From the NCBI GenBank assembly GCA_019925095.2, contig CM034397.1, positions 952,001 to 1,016,000 on the forward strand: a DNA stretch of 64,000 nt, written 5' to 3'. Positions 32,881 through 43,926 of this stretch are shown piece after piece. A program made the position numbers and the translations under genes. Below the pieces are notes generated by a model that saw nothing but the letters and a program-made list of their open reading frames with translations, ran no database searches and was not told the origin of the DNA. This DNA comes from Dendrolimus kikuchii (taxonomy: Eukaryota > Arthropoda > Insecta > Lepidoptera > Lasiocampidae). How positions within the stretch are numbered: position 1 is the first letter of the stretch; each line of letters starts with the position of its first letter.

Positions 32881-33165
32881 TACGTTTTAACGGTTTTAAG
32901 AGCGGTAATTTTATTTGATTTTGGTTTTTTTATTATTATTAGATTAGGCTCCCGTAGAGTAAATAATAACCATAAACAAATTTAAAATTAAATAATTAAA
33001 ACTAACAAGTTAGCGGTAGGCTAAATAAAACTTTAACAATACTCGTTGACACTTGACATCTTTGTCTTCCGTGATCACGGCCACTGAAAAGTGGCCGAAA
33101 CGTCGGAAAAACCAAAATCAAATAAAATTACCGCGCTGAAAACCCTTAAAACGTAGTTTTATTAT
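32881..33165 (+). repeat. Repeat E with terminal inverted repeats
   Basis: The left end CTACGTTTTAACGGTTTTAA and the right end AAAACCCTTAAAACGTAG are inverted over about 50 bases. The hairpin GGCCACT-GAAA-AGTGGCC is at 33079-33096. Confidence 0.65.
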
Positions 33166-33357
33166 GTATACAAGTCGCGAAAACTTAAGAAAATATAATC
33201 CCAACAATCCCTAATTATATTTTTCACTATTAATACTAATACATGTATATCGATAACTAGTTTTTGTAATATTTTTTGCTTTCCTTTTAAAAAGTAAAGA
33301 ACAAACAATATTGGTGAAGGATAATATTTTCTTAAGTTTTCGCGGCTATTATACATA
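33163..33357. repeat. Inverted repeat with about 35-base arms
   Basis: CGCGAAAACTTAAGAAAATA near 33170-33190 pairs with TTTTCTTAAGTTTTCGCG near 33329-33346. The left arm follows repeat E, as at 61663-61693. Confidence 0.7.
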
Positions 33358-33358
33358 A

Positions 33359-33608
33359 CTAGCTTCTGCCCGCGATATCTTCCGCGTGGAATAGTTTAAA
33401 AAAAAGTAAGTAAAAAAAAACCCGATTTTGAAACATTCTTCATTGGTGCTCCGCTCCTATTGGTCTTAGCGTGATGATATATTGCCTGTAGCCTTCCTCG
33501 ATAAATGGGCTATCTAACACTGAAAGAATTTTTCAAATCAGACCAGTAGTTCCTGAGATTAGCGCGTTCAAACAAACAAACTCTTCAGCTTTATATATTA
33601 GTATAAGA
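33359..33608 (-). mobile_element. Helitron-like 1, copy d
   Basis: CTAG and the GCGGGCAGAAG end are at the left, TCTTATACTAATATATAAAG at the right, both in minus sense. Confidence 0.75.
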
Positions 33609-33619
33609 TAAAATCACGG

Positions 33620-33700
33620 AAGACGATTGACGGAAGATCACGGCTGCTGGAAAGCGGCCTAAACGTCGGAATAATAAAAATAGGATAGATAAGAAACAAA
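33620..33700 (+). repeat. Repeat E fragment
   Basis: Holds the hairpin GGCTGCT-GGAA-AGCGGCC at 33642-33659 and the following AAACGTCGGAATAATAAAAA. Confidence 0.65.
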
Positions 33701-34153
33701 CAACAACTTAACAACCAACAAAAGAACTAAGTACAGAAATGACGAGTAACCTGAGCGAAGCTGCGAACGGTACTAGGAGGTACGCGGTGTCTGAGGCGGA
33801 AAGCGGGCGGGGAGACGCGCGTTCGTCTATTATAGTTAGCTTGGTCGAGCAGTACAGATCCATTTAATGCTAAAATGGCTACGGAACTAAAAAAAAAGCT
33901 TGTAAAGCTTCCATAAAGTGCAATTAGTGTCAAAATCGACAAAGGACTACAAAGAGCGGCAGGCTTTTGTCCGTCCGCGGCGTGCGTCTGACGGGCATAA
34001 CGCCGAAGGGGCCCGCCCGCTACATATGTATCCAACGCACAATGGAGCTCGGTTTGTACCTTTTGTTACCGCTTAATTGGAATAGAATTAATATTTAATA
34101 GAATTACGTAGGCGAGTGTAATAAGGGTAGATCTACGTGATACTACTATCATG
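33701..34153. other. GC-richer block with a long minus-strand frame
   Basis: A 102-codon minus-strand frame (33727-34035) has no recognised domain. Its arrangement suggests part of a transposable element rather than a host gene. Confidence 0.3.
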
Positions 34154-34260
34154 TACATACATACATAACTTCATGCCAGTTCCTTTGCGGGGTAGGCACG
34201 AACAACAGAGCGCAATTCAGGCTTATTCTTACACACTCTTGTCATACGATAGTCATAGTC
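34154..34260 (-). mobile_element. RTE-A LINE 3' sliver
   Basis: (CATA)n, then TTCATGCCAGTTCCTTTGCG and about 60 further bases. It faces the larger plus-strand copy next to it. Confidence 0.7.
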
Positions 34261-35045
34261 TTGTCATACATAAGATGACTGTCAGGCGAGAGGCTTACAT
34301 TTGAATGCGAAAAAAATAAAGGTTATGGTGTTTGAAAGAGAAGAAACCAGAACGAATGCAAGGATAATGGTCGATGATGTTATGCTGGAGCAACTGAATG
34401 AGTTTGTATATCTTGGATGTGCTTTTAGCAGGGATGGAAGGTACACCGCTGATATAGAAAGAAGAGTGAATTTGGGGAATAGTTTGAATGGAGCGTTAGG
34501 TAAACTTCTAGGCGCTAAGAACCTCAGCCAGAAGGCCCAGCTCGCCATACACAACGCGGTGCTGGTACCTACGCTCTCGTATGGAAGCGAGAGTTGGGTA
34601 TGGAAGAGAGAGCATGAAAGTAGAGTAAACGCGGTTGAGATGCGAGCACTGCGCAAAATCTGCGGAGTGACGCTCGCGGACCGCGTTCCTAATACCGAAG
34701 CAAGAAAGAAAGTTGGTCTGAAAGAGAGTGCCGGGGTGAAGGTAAGGAAAGGTATGCTCCGGTGGTTCGGGCATGTGGAAATAATGCATGATGAAACAAT
34801 GACTAAACAGATATACAATGCAAAAGTGGATGGATGCAGAAGTCGTGGAAGGCCACGACACATCTTCCATGATCAAACTGATCGTGTACTAGCAGAAGGT
34901 GATGTCAGGAGCCTTAAGAACAGACGAGCGTGCATGACAAAAGCTATGAATGTCAAAGAAGCAAGTGAGGTATGTAAGAATAAGCCTAAATGTCGCTCTG
35001 TTGTTCGTGCCTACCCCGCAAGAGAACTGACGTGAAGTTATGTAT
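34261..35045 (+). mobile_element. RTE-A LINE 3' fragment, longest copy
   Basis: A 244-codon open frame (34301-35035) reaches further upstream than other copies: VMVFEREETRTNARIMV, LNEFVYLGCAFSRDGRY, ADIERRVNLGNSLNGALGKL, then the shared C-terminus ending YPARELT. It covers the thumb-side part of an RTE reverse transcriptase; the catalytic YADD is absent. Confidence 0.9.
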
Positions 35046-35049
35046 AAAG

Positions 35050-35200
35050 TAGAGATAGACAGAGAGAGATATATAACACTTTATTGCACATCAAAATATA
35101 CAATTACAAAAACAGACCATATTTACAATATTTTCTAGGCAATACAATAGGCGGCCTTATCGCTCAAAGCGATCACTTCCAGGCAACCTAAATCAAAGAA
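35050..35200 (-). mobile_element. LINE 3' end with GATCGC module
   Basis: The minus strand reads GGAAGTGATCGCTTTGAGCG, ATAAGGCCGCC, then a long AT tail. Confidence 0.6.
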
Positions 35201-35539
35201 ATTTGAATCAGGCGATGTAGGCGCTGCAGGAAAAAGGCAATAGATACATAAATACTCCACCTAATTTAAGAAATAAATATACAAATACATACATATATAC
35301 ATAGTCATATATATACAATAATATATAAGTTATTATAATAAATGTATCAGCATGATTATATTCTGTTAATCAGACAGCTATTTGTGGACAAATAGTGTTT
35401 TTTGAGCAAATTTCTCAATATTGGTAGTATATATATTACTCATGGCTGGTTGACAAATGTTTTTATCGGATATCAGAATTATTTAGTGACATCAAATAAC
35501 ATTTATTTATTTTAGTATTATTTTTTTCAAGACCACGGG
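35201..35539. other. AT-rich stretch, nothing recognised
   Basis: No gene or family match. Confidence 0.3.
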
Positions 35540-36160
35540 CCATAAAAATGGCCCGGACTTTTGGGGGGCTTGCGTGGGGCCATGGGAAGGCCAACACGTA
35601 GAGGCCCCTTGACAAATTTAATGTAAATGTGGCGTGACACTGACCGGCGATTATCCCTGTCCACACCATATAGTAATGCACCCAAGGACAAGCCCCGGCC
35701 AGTGTAGGACTATTGTAGGAAATGAGGACAAAAAGTACCGGGCTATTGTGGTGAACTGCTAATGGTACTAAGGGTCTGGGAATATGGGGACTATGGCGTC
35801 TGCCCGTCGCAATGTTCAGGGAACATGGAAAAATGGGCAGACGGTGACTCGCCACTCCCTGCATGGGCCCCAAAAAATGCCATAAAGACAGGGGCAACAT
35901 GGGTGTGAGTGGCTAAGGGGTGTCGAGAGGTGGGCTGCAGGTTCACCGAAGCTACTTCCGACGTTAGGCCGTTTATCACTTCCATCCCTGGAGCTTGAGT
36001 CTTAGCTCTAGCGATCTCCACTCCGTGCCGGCTGGTTAAGGCAAGCACGGAGGCGGGGGCCTTGCCTTGGCCCCCGGAGTCAGGTACGAGGTGTCGCTAC
36101 TCACCTAAGGCTTCGCCACAGAGCCCCCCTGCGGATTAGTATTATTATTATTATTATTTT
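35540..36160. repeat. Repeat F, longer copy
   Basis: GC-rich block with GGCCATAAAAATGGCC, TGTAAATGTGGCGTGACACT and GACGGTGACTCGCCACT, ending (ATT)n. Related to 1-420. The tail suggests a retroelement 3' end in the plus sense; no coding motif was found. Confidence 0.6.
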
Positions 36161-36434
36161 TTTCCAACGTGCGATCATTGTTCAATTATTCAATATATTC
36201 GACAATTCAGTATTACTAATAAAATGACATTCATAAAATATATAATTGTATTTAACTTTGACACAAAGGTGACAAAATTGTGCAGCAAATTGTAATGATT
36301 ATACATGACTATTGAATAAAATTAGATAATGTTTATAAACCATATTAGTTTTTAAGAAAATTTGTATGCCAGTAAATGGCGAAACATGTTCTCATTATAT
36401 CATAAGACCTTGTTATCAATGTTTCATACAAATA
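36161..36434. other. AT-rich stretch, nothing recognised
   Basis: No gene or family match. Confidence 0.3.
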
Positions 36435-36545
36435 AAGATTTAATTTAATTTCATTTCATTTCATTTCATTTTATTTCATTTCATTTCATTTCATTGGCCT
36501 CTCTGACAGTAAGAGGCAGCATATTCCAAAGTTTGACAAGTAGCA
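36435..36545 (-). mobile_element. LINE C-terminal sliver with (GAAAT)n tail
   Basis: The minus strand encodes LLVKLWNMLPLTVREAN followed by (GAAAT)n. The same C-terminal motif is at 43848-43926 and 53375-53490. Confidence 0.6.
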
Positions 36546-36795
36546 GTGGTGAAAGTATGACGTTTAAATTTAAAAAATCATTTAAAAAAAATCAATTCGG
36601 TTTGTGCTTCTAGTTATTAGTAGTCGTCTAATTTTGTGACATGTAAATTCCTATATTGTTTGTAATCATTATTATTATGTAAATTGTATATTAATTTGTA
36701 TTTTGATCAGTAGTTTTAACTTTAATTGTTTTGTAAGCTACAAATACATCGCTAATTATCTGAAGATTATATTCAAACCTGTGTATACAGAATAA
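36546..36795. other. AT-rich stretch, nothing recognised
   Basis: No gene or family match. Confidence 0.3.
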
Positions 36796-37100
36796 ATTAC
36801 ATACATACATATTATCACGCCTGTTTCCCATTGGGGTAGGTAGAGAGGATGGATCTCCACCTGCTATGATCCTGACAAACACTTTTCGCTTCATCAGCTT
36901 TCATTAATCTTTTCATACATACACGCTTATTTAAACTCATATGATCATGGTGAGTACGTCTCGGTCTACCAGCACCGACTCTACCACTCACATTGCTGTC
37001 ATATACTTGTTTTGTAATTCTACTCATTCATTCTCTCTACATGCCTAAACTACCTTAACAATCCTTTTTGCAACTCTTGTCAATACATCTTCTTTAAATT
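36796..37100 (-). mobile_element. RTE-B LINE 3' fragment
   Basis: The minus frame has ITKQVYDSNVSGRVGAGRPR and KADEAKSVCQDHSRWRSIL. It is the same family as 19228-20345. Confidence 0.75.
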
Positions 37101-37240
37101 ACATACATACATAACTTCACGCCAGTTCCCTTGCGGGGTAGGCACGAACAACAGAGCGCCATTTAGGCCCATTCTTACACACCTCACTTGCTTCTTTGAC
37201 ATTGATAACTCTTGTCATGCACGCTCGTCTGTTCTTTAAA
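37101..37240 (-). mobile_element. RTE-A LINE 3' fragment
   Basis: (CATA)n, the YPARELA end, then truncation after the RACMTRV region. Confidence 0.75.
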
Positions 37241-38010
37241 TTACTCTCACTATAAAGAAGGTTCAACCGCTTTCCATCCGACAATATAGGTAAAAGTGTG
37301 CTGAAATAAAAAAACAAAGCATCCTCGACTCACAAAGGTCGAGTGAAGTGCTCTCGAACCCGTGTCCTATCGCTGCCAGCCCCCGGGGGCAACGGTCGTC
37401 ATGGTCGAGTGGGATACGGGAACAATAGGAAATTTTACATCGTACAGATTAGACGCATACAAAAACAAAACCGACTTTAGAAAAACTTTGAAGTGTATAT
37501 ATTCTTTGTATGTGTCGGGAAACGTTTGTGACATCAATTATTGCACAGCGCCATCTATTCGCTTGTAAGTATTCCACTACACACCCCCTTGCTGAGACTG
37601 GAAGTCGATGGTAGACGAATGAAGTCGAGAGTTGTTCACAGCTATCAGTGCTTCTCGTAGTATGCCAATTCATTTATCATTTTGGCAGTCCTGTGAGTCG
37701 GACTGGATGCAGTTCTAGTGAGTGAGAACTTTATTGGTTGTCCCAGTGAGTCGGGAGAGCAAGAGCTCGTGTGTCGGTTTCCAATGCGTATGGAAAGACG
37801 GTTGGAGTGGGCGATTAGCTTCGAGCGGGTCACGAAGCAGCGTACAGCAGCCGTGATTTGGTTGCCGAAGTCACCTGAGTGCGTAGCCGTGGTAGTAGGG
37901 ATGGATGTACGTGTTGCAGATGAGCGATCTAACCCTATAGTGGCCTACATCTTGACGTCGGTGTACAATAAAACAATAAACATTTCTACAACAGCAAAAT
38001 ATTGAAAAAT
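37241..38010. other. GC-balanced unassigned block
   Basis: 37560-37960 is open in several frames (37718-38005 plus, 37645-37833 minus) but shows no domain. It resembles untranslated or LTR-like DNA ending AATAAAACAATAAA; no paired LTR is in the window. Confidence 0.3.
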
Positions 38011-38470
38011 AACCAGTGATTTTTGTATTTTACTTCGCATAGACTTCAAGATACATACATACATAAATGCGCAAGTGTCTATTGCTTGGGGCCCTTCGTT
38101 TACAATAAGCTTCCGAAATCTCTTATAGAACTCCATGTACACTATTTAAAAAAAAAGTTGCTACTGATCACTAAATGCTAATATAATATAAACATGTTTA
38201 TGGACGATGAAACACTATGAACTGACATAAATATATTTGACATGCTGTAATAGTACACATTTTATTATTTAGATTAATTATAGATTATTATTATATTGTA
38301 TGTCTTTGATTATTGTTATTAATTTTTAATTTTAATTGTATTGATTAATTGTTTGTAAAATTATGTTTATAAGTCAATATTGTAATTTTAATTTTGCACG
38401 CCCAATTATGGGCCGAATGCATTGATACTGTAAGAACCGTAACATCTTTGTACATGCATTACGCAATAAA
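38011..38470. other. AT-rich stretch, nothing recognised
   Basis: No gene or family match. Confidence 0.3.
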
Positions 38471-38496
38471 TATATTCTACTCTATTCTATTCTATT
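38471..38496. repeat. (TCTAT)n microsatellite
   Basis: Short pentanucleotide run next to an RTE-A tail. Confidence 0.7.
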
Positions 38497-38792
38497 CTCA
38501 TAACTTCACGGCAGTTCCCTTCCGGGGTAGGCACGAACAACAGAGCGCCATTCAGGCTTATTCTTACACACCTCACTTGCTTCTTTGACATTCATAACTC
38601 TTGTCATGCACGCTCGTCTGTTCTTAAGGCTCCTGACATCACCTTCTGCTAGTACACGATCAATTTGATCATGGAAGGTGTGTCGTGGCCTTCCACGACT
38701 TCTGCATCCATCCACTTTTGCATTGTATATCTGTTTAGTCATTCTTTCATCATGCATTCTTTCCACATACCCGAACCACCGGAGCATTCTTT
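38497..38792 (-). mobile_element. RTE-A LINE 3' fragment
   Basis: The minus frame has MLRWFGYVERMHDERMTKQI and ends YPGRELP. Confidence 0.8.
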
Positions 38793-38799
38793 ACGATAT

Positions 38800-39075
38800 G
38801 TATGTAATATGTACTCCCATTACTGGGGCACGGCCAGTATACCCGCCACGCTTGTCCAAGGCGGCTTGGCAGGTTTGACACATCGGTTATCTCGATGTGC
38901 AGGTTGCATCGCGATGTTTTCCTTCACCGTTGTTAGCACGTGGACATTGTAACAATATGCACATTAGATCAGAAAACTGCCTAAGTGGTGCATGTGTTCC
39001 GGCCAGGATCGAACCCGCGCCCTTTGGGTCTGGGACGCGTGCGCTAGCCATTACGCTACCACGACTGTGTACCAC
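38800..39075 (-). mobile_element. SINE-C, tRNA-derived SINE
   Basis: The minus strand reads GTCGTGGTAGCGTAATGGCT with a B box GGTTCGATCC. The tRNA-like head is well kept. Confidence 0.8.
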
Positions 39076-39084
39076 GGATATTTA

Positions 39085-39448
39085 TGCGTCCTACATATTT
39101 TAAACCACTCTCGGGAAATATCCCGCATGATTGAATTTAAGTCAGATAATATGCTATCGATCCGTGAAAAAAATCGGATCGGAATCAGTATTTACTTTCA
39201 CCCTAGCCATTTTAAATCGCTTCTGGGAATGATTCCTGCGGGATACCCGGGACATAAAGTACTTATTTTTTTAATATGGAAAATTGCTATCGACCAGCTA
39301 AAATCGCAACGAAATCGGCCTAGTAGTTTTTACGTGAATCACGACCAAAAAAAAATGACAACGCGTTCTCCATCGTTTATTTAGTCTATTGCACTTTTTT
39401 TTACATCTTCGATGTGCAGACACGGTACTTTTACAATAATATAGGTAT
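39085..39448. repeat. Helitron-like dispersed repeat
   Basis: Matches 6770-7270 without the inserted LINE tail (AACGAAATCGGCCTAGTAGT, CCATCGTTTATTTAGTCTAT). Confidence 0.5.
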
Positions 39449-39640
39449 CTAGCATACCCGGCAGACGTTTGCCGGCTTTGAAAAAAAAAAAATCTATAAC
39501 ACAATTTCAGCGCCATCTATCGGATCAAATTGTGAATCTAAACCATCCCAGGACCTACGAACATAGACAAAAAATTAATCAATCGGTCCAACCGTTTAGG
39601 AGGAGTTCAGTGACATACACACTGAAGCGAAACCTTCAAT
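39449..39640 (-). mobile_element. Helitron-like 3 copy
   Basis: CTAG and GGCAGACGTTTGCCGGC at the left; the body has GCGCCATCTATCGGATC and AAACCATCCCAGGA in minus sense. Confidence 0.55.
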
Positions 39641-39798
39641 GGAACACCTTTTGCTCAAGAATTGCGTATATTTCAATATATTGCGATTTTACAATAAAAA
39701 CTTGATGCGCGTACAATAATTCATTTTGCGTTCCGAAGGGAATTTTCGAAACTTGGCGTTTGGCTGTAGAGAAAGAATATTTGTCATAGTAAATCTTA

Positions 39799-40047
39799 TC
39801 TTATACTAACATATAAAGCTGAAAAGTTTGTTTGTTTGAACGCGCTAATCTCAGGAACTACTGGTCTGATTTGAAAAATTCTTTCAGTGTTAGATAGCCG
39901 ATTTATCGAGGAAGGCTATAAGTAATATATCATCACACTAAGACCAATAAGAGCGGAGCACCAATGAAGAATGTTTCAAAATCGGGTTTTTATTATTAAC
40001 TTTTTTTTTAACTATTGCACGCGGACGAAGCCGCGGGCAAAAGCTAG
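39799..40047 (+). mobile_element. Helitron-like 1, copy e
   Basis: Clean ends: TCTTATACTAACATATAAAG and GCGGACGAAGCCGCGGGC...CTAG|T. The CCG change keeps the terminal hairpin. Confidence 0.75.
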
Positions 40048-40167
40048 TTAAATGATAATGCGTGTACACACAGGCGCGAGTGTACTGATTCATGCCCGGC
40101 TGGACCGATGTGTACCTTCCTTGGTTAATCGTGCGGCGACACACACGAACAGAAGAATTTTCTATAT

Positions 40168-40470
40168 ACATACATACATACATACATAACTTCACGCCAG
40201 TTCCCTTGCGGGGTAGTCACGAACCACAGAGCGCCATTTAGGCCCATTCTTACACACCTCACTTGCTTCTTTGACATTCATAACTCTTGTCATGCACGCT
40301 CGTCTGTTCTTAAGGCTCCTGACATCACCCTCCGCTAGTACACGATCAATTTGATCATGGGAGGTGTGTCGTGGCCTTCCACGACTTCTGCATCCATCCA
40401 CTTTTGCATTGTATATCTGTTTAGTCATTCTTTCATCATGCATTCTTTCCACATGCCCGAACCACCGAAA
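40168..40470 (-). mobile_element. RTE-A LINE 3' fragment
   Basis: (CATA)n tail, then the minus frame ERMHDERMTKQIYNAKVD ending YPARELA. Confidence 0.8.
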
Positions 40471-40904
40471 TTTCTATATATATATACATAAATGTACCAA
40501 CTTGACTCAGTCATTTTATTTTGAGCTTTGCACCTCCATGTACGAATTTTTGGAAAAGAAAGAAAGATTTAGAAATACGCAATCCCATTTCCATCAACTC
40601 AAACGTCGGTTGAAACGTATTTATTTCGCCTTCATTCTGAATGGGGAGAATGGGGCAAACTGGATTATATCGCTCAAGTCCCTCGGGGCGGAGGAGATGG
40701 GGTAAGAGGGGTAACGGCGAGAAACGTTTGCGTTGCGCCTGTAATCTCATCTGGCTTGGGGTCAATGGGAATTTTGAGGGTTTTCGTATTTTTTAATGCT
40801 ACATTTTATTGTTCTGTGATCTAAAATTAATTTACAGTAATAAAAGGTCCCTTTAAAAATGTTTCCTTTAAATTATATTTGAAACAAAAACAGAACGAGT
40901 CTAA
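40471..40904. other. Unassigned; GC-rich patch near 40640-40760
   Basis: Overlapping frames on both strands lack recognisable domains. Confidence 0.3.
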
Positions 40905-40990
40905 TAGTGCCAGGCATGCTTGCTGAAAAGTTTCTTGCCGCTTCTACTCTTCAAGCCACAACATGTTGCGAAACGGTGGTAAATTAGATT
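40905..40990 (+). repeat. Repeat E 5' module
   Basis: CCAGGCATGCTTGCTGAAAA and ACATGTTGCGAAACGGTGGT: a duplicate of the module at 41223-41300. Confidence 0.65.
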
Positions 40991-41039
40991 AGGCTCCCAT
41001 AGAGTAATTTACTCTACTCTAGAGAAGATGGTTGGCAAG

Positions 41040-41535
41040 TACCACCTGTTGATCCGATCATCAAAACCATTAAGACCCAAACCTAGCAAAAACCAACTGA
41101 CAGAACTCAAGACACTGTGAGCTCTTTCTGCGTGCAACGGAACACACACCAACTTGATTGATATTTTCTTTTATTTTTCCTTCCACCCATTTTAATTTTA
41201 ATATTATATAAAATTATTACAGCTAGGCATGTTTGTTGAAGAGTTTCTTGCGCCGCTTCTTCTCTTCAAGCCACAACATGTTGCGAAACGGTGGTAAATT
41301 AGATTAGGCTCCCATAGAGTAAATAATAACCATAAACAAAATTAAAACTAAATAATTAAAATGAACAAGCTGGCGGTAGGCTAAAGAAAGCTTTAATAAT
41401 ACTCATTGACACTTGACATCTTTGTCTTCCGTGATCACGGCTACTGAAAAGTGGCCGAAACGTCGGAATAATAAAAATCAAATCAATTACCGCGCTTAAA
41501 ACCGTTAAAACGTGGTTTTATTATTTATTATAGAA
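41040..41535 (+). repeat. Repeat E, long copy
   Basis: Includes the 70-base module (41223-41295), the hairpin GGCTACT-GAAA-AGTGGCC at 41439-41456 and the end AAAACCGTTAAAACGTGG. 41092-41215 matches 61470-61560 in reverse. Confidence 0.65.
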
Positions 41536-41559
41536 AGAGTCTATATAAAACATATATTA

Positions 41560-41700
41560 CCAGCGCATAAACGTCCTGCTGCTGGGCTTAGGCCTCACTA
41601 TTCTTAGGAGAATGGACAGTCCAGGGATTGGCAAGTGTTTGCACATCGGTTATCTCGATGTTTAAGGTCATTATCGCAATGGTTTAAAGGCCTTTGCAAA
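41560..41700. repeat. Decayed SINE-C-like sequence
   Basis: GCACATCGGTTATCTCGATG is shared with the 3' part of SINE-C. The flanking CTGCTGCTGGGCTTAGG is often seen in repeats but has no partner here. Confidence 0.35.
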
Positions 41701-41732
41701 GGCTGCGTACGGCGTCCACGCCGTACGCAGCC
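41701..41732. repeat. Perfect GC-rich hairpin
   Basis: GGCTGCGTACGGCG (41701-41714), loop TCCA, and the exact complement (41719-41732). Confidence 0.9.
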
Positions 41733-42297
41733 TATGGCGTCTATAACAGACCACTGCCTTAGCTAACTTTACAACCACATAAACACCATAAAACTAAACG
41801 ACCCATTTCGTGCACCCCCATTAAACTAGTCTGGTCTAGAGAACAAGATACGTACATGATTGCTCCGGGCTCACCTTGCAGGGAAAATGTTAAATGAAGC
41901 CATCTTTAGACTACAAATGAACCTAAATGCAAATATGTACCTTATTACTGTACTGAGAGAGTTAAAAATCCCTCAACAATACATTAAAGTAACTACAGGA
42001 AACCTCTGTAAATGAATATGTATCGTAACAACTAAAAAATAAGGTACATAGTTGTCTTTGGAGTACAAATATTTCTAATGTGATGTTTTGTAAAATGTAC
42101 TTTATAGCTTATGCTTTAGAAGTGGTTTTCAAATGTAGCTTCACAGAGTCTCATATAGTGTTGTAATAATGATTACGCGTAATATGAGGGTGCTTGCTGA
42201 GACGATGTTTTTCTATTTTGGTTTAGTTTTCCAAACATGCAACTGGACAGCACTGTCGCATACCAAAATAATTATTTATATATTCTATAGATATGTA
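41733..42297. other. AT-rich stretch, nothing recognised
   Basis: No gene or family match. Confidence 0.3.
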
Positions 42298-42410
42298 CAT
42301 ACATACATACATAACTTCACGCCGGTTCCCTTGCGGGGTAGGCACGAACAACAGAGCGCCATTCAGGCTTATTTTTACACACCTCACTTGCTTCTTTGAC
42401 ATTCATAAAC
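42298..42410 (-). mobile_element. RTE-A LINE 3' sliver
   Basis: (CATA)n, ACTTCACGCCGGTTCCCTTG and about 80 further bases. Confidence 0.75.
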
Positions 42411-42800
42411 TATACAAACACGTATAACACAGGTACAAATATAACTGAACACAATCAGTTCAAACGTAATGCGCGATTTAATAACATGCGCAAAGTCCGT
42501 CACTATATAGCTCATCGAATGTACACACGCGTAATCGTCGCTTGACTGCCTCACCCCTCCGTTCGGGCATTGTTTTATAATAAACTATACAAATACAATA
42601 TGTCTACCTGCCAAGCGTCGACGCGATTTCCCAGAAAACGTAATCCGCACACCTGCTTAATTACTCCTGCGAACGGCCATAAACTAGTACAATACACAAT
42701 AGGCTGTTTTTCTAAGTAAACAAAAGAAGTCCAAATGCGGGAAGGTAATAAACTGCGCTTTATGGCAGGCAGGTGTGCATTCACTTTTGTTGGCATGTAA
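42411..42800. repeat. Block G, copy 1
   Basis: Aligns with 58125-58500 (CATGCGCAAAGTCCGTCACT, ATCGTCGCTTGACTGCC). An inverted pair GCACACCTGC / GCAGGTGTGC has E-boxes at 42650-42655 and 42770-42775. Confidence 0.65.
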
Positions 42801-43007
42801 CAATACATATAGATGTTGTATTATGATTACTTTTCAAAGAATGAATGGAATTGTAACAAACACAAAAAAATATTGTTACCGCCGCAATAATGACATACTA
42901 AGAATTCATACTGCAATGAATCTTCATAGATTTCTTACATGTTTTGCAAAATATAAACGTTATACAGAAGATAGTATAAACTGGAGTGAGCAGCTATGTA
43001 AATATAG
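42801..43007. repeat. Dispersed repeat shared with 46310-46440
   Basis: ACTTTTCAAAGAATGAATGG and GCAATAATGACA...ACTGCAA recur there in the same orientation. Confidence 0.45.
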
Positions 43008-43511
43008 TTTTCAACACACTTGCTCATAAAGTGGCTCTATGGTCACCGCAATTAGGCACAGAATGACACCCATTATCAAACTGTGAGTAAAAAACATTAT
43101 AACTCACTAGTGAGTTATAGATTTTTTTTTTAAATTTTATTGGTTGAGTTGCTTTGTTCTTAAAAAAGTTTTTATTCAAAAAAAAAAAGATCGTGTTCTA
43201 TAGAACAAATAAATTAATGTTCCTATTGCTTGCTCATTTCATGCAACTTCTTATTTAAATAGATAATTTTAACTCGTACGTGTTTAATAAATAAAACTTT
43301 CACTCATATATAACTTTTTTTTTATCTACTAAATAAAATGAGTTTTCGTTGTTATTTTATTCACAAGTGTGTTGAAAAACGTCGTATGATACACGTGTGT
43401 ATTGACGATTACCGTCCTCGGCTCTCTTAAGACCCTCGCCTACGGCTCGAGTCTCAATGGCGCCTCGGCGGTAATCACCAATGATACACACTAGTACCAT
43501 AATGTACTATT
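43008..43511 (+). repeat. 514-bp repeat, solitary copy
   Basis: Nearly identical to 13360-14376, ending ACCATAATGTACTATT. Confidence 0.85.
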
Positions 43512-43847
43512 AATAATTTAAATGTTCTTTAATAGTGTAATATCCCTTTCTGTATGTATTATATACGCAAAAATAGGCTAATTCACGTAACATTATGTAT
43601 AAAATCTAAAAGTTCAATACTACACTTAAACCCATAAATTCGTACCGCTAGCCTCAGGGACAATTACCCCGGATAACGAACCACGCCGCAGGCTGTAAAG
43701 CTGTTACGGCTACCCCAAGGCACACAATTGCCCGGGACAACAGGGGAACAAAGACTAGCAAAAATGTCACGGTACTTCGGACCCCAATAAAACGGAATGT
43801 TAATAGATAACTATATATAAACATATACATAACTATATTCATTTACA
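43512..43847. other. Unassigned
   Basis: A GC-richer block at 43650-43790 has no protein motif. Confidence 0.3.
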
Positions 43848-43926
43848 GTGCAGGCTGTCAAACTTTGGAATATGCTGCCTTACCAACCTTTAGAAATTTA
43901 CTCAGAAAACACTATTTATCCACAAC
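43848..43926 (+). mobile_element. LINE C-terminal sliver
   Basis: Encodes VQAVKLWNMLPYQPLEIY, the same C-terminal motif as 53375-53490. Interrupted by SINE-C. Confidence 0.6.

Noticed and set aside
33079..33110. Hammerhead ribozyme in repeat E from CTGA...GAAACGTC
   Set aside because: The core CTGANGA is absent and the stem around it is better explained as a simple tetraloop hairpin.
34301..35035. A host gene in the 244-codon frame
   Set aside because: The protein is the RTE-A polymerase C-terminus repeated through the window and lacks a start and catalytic core.
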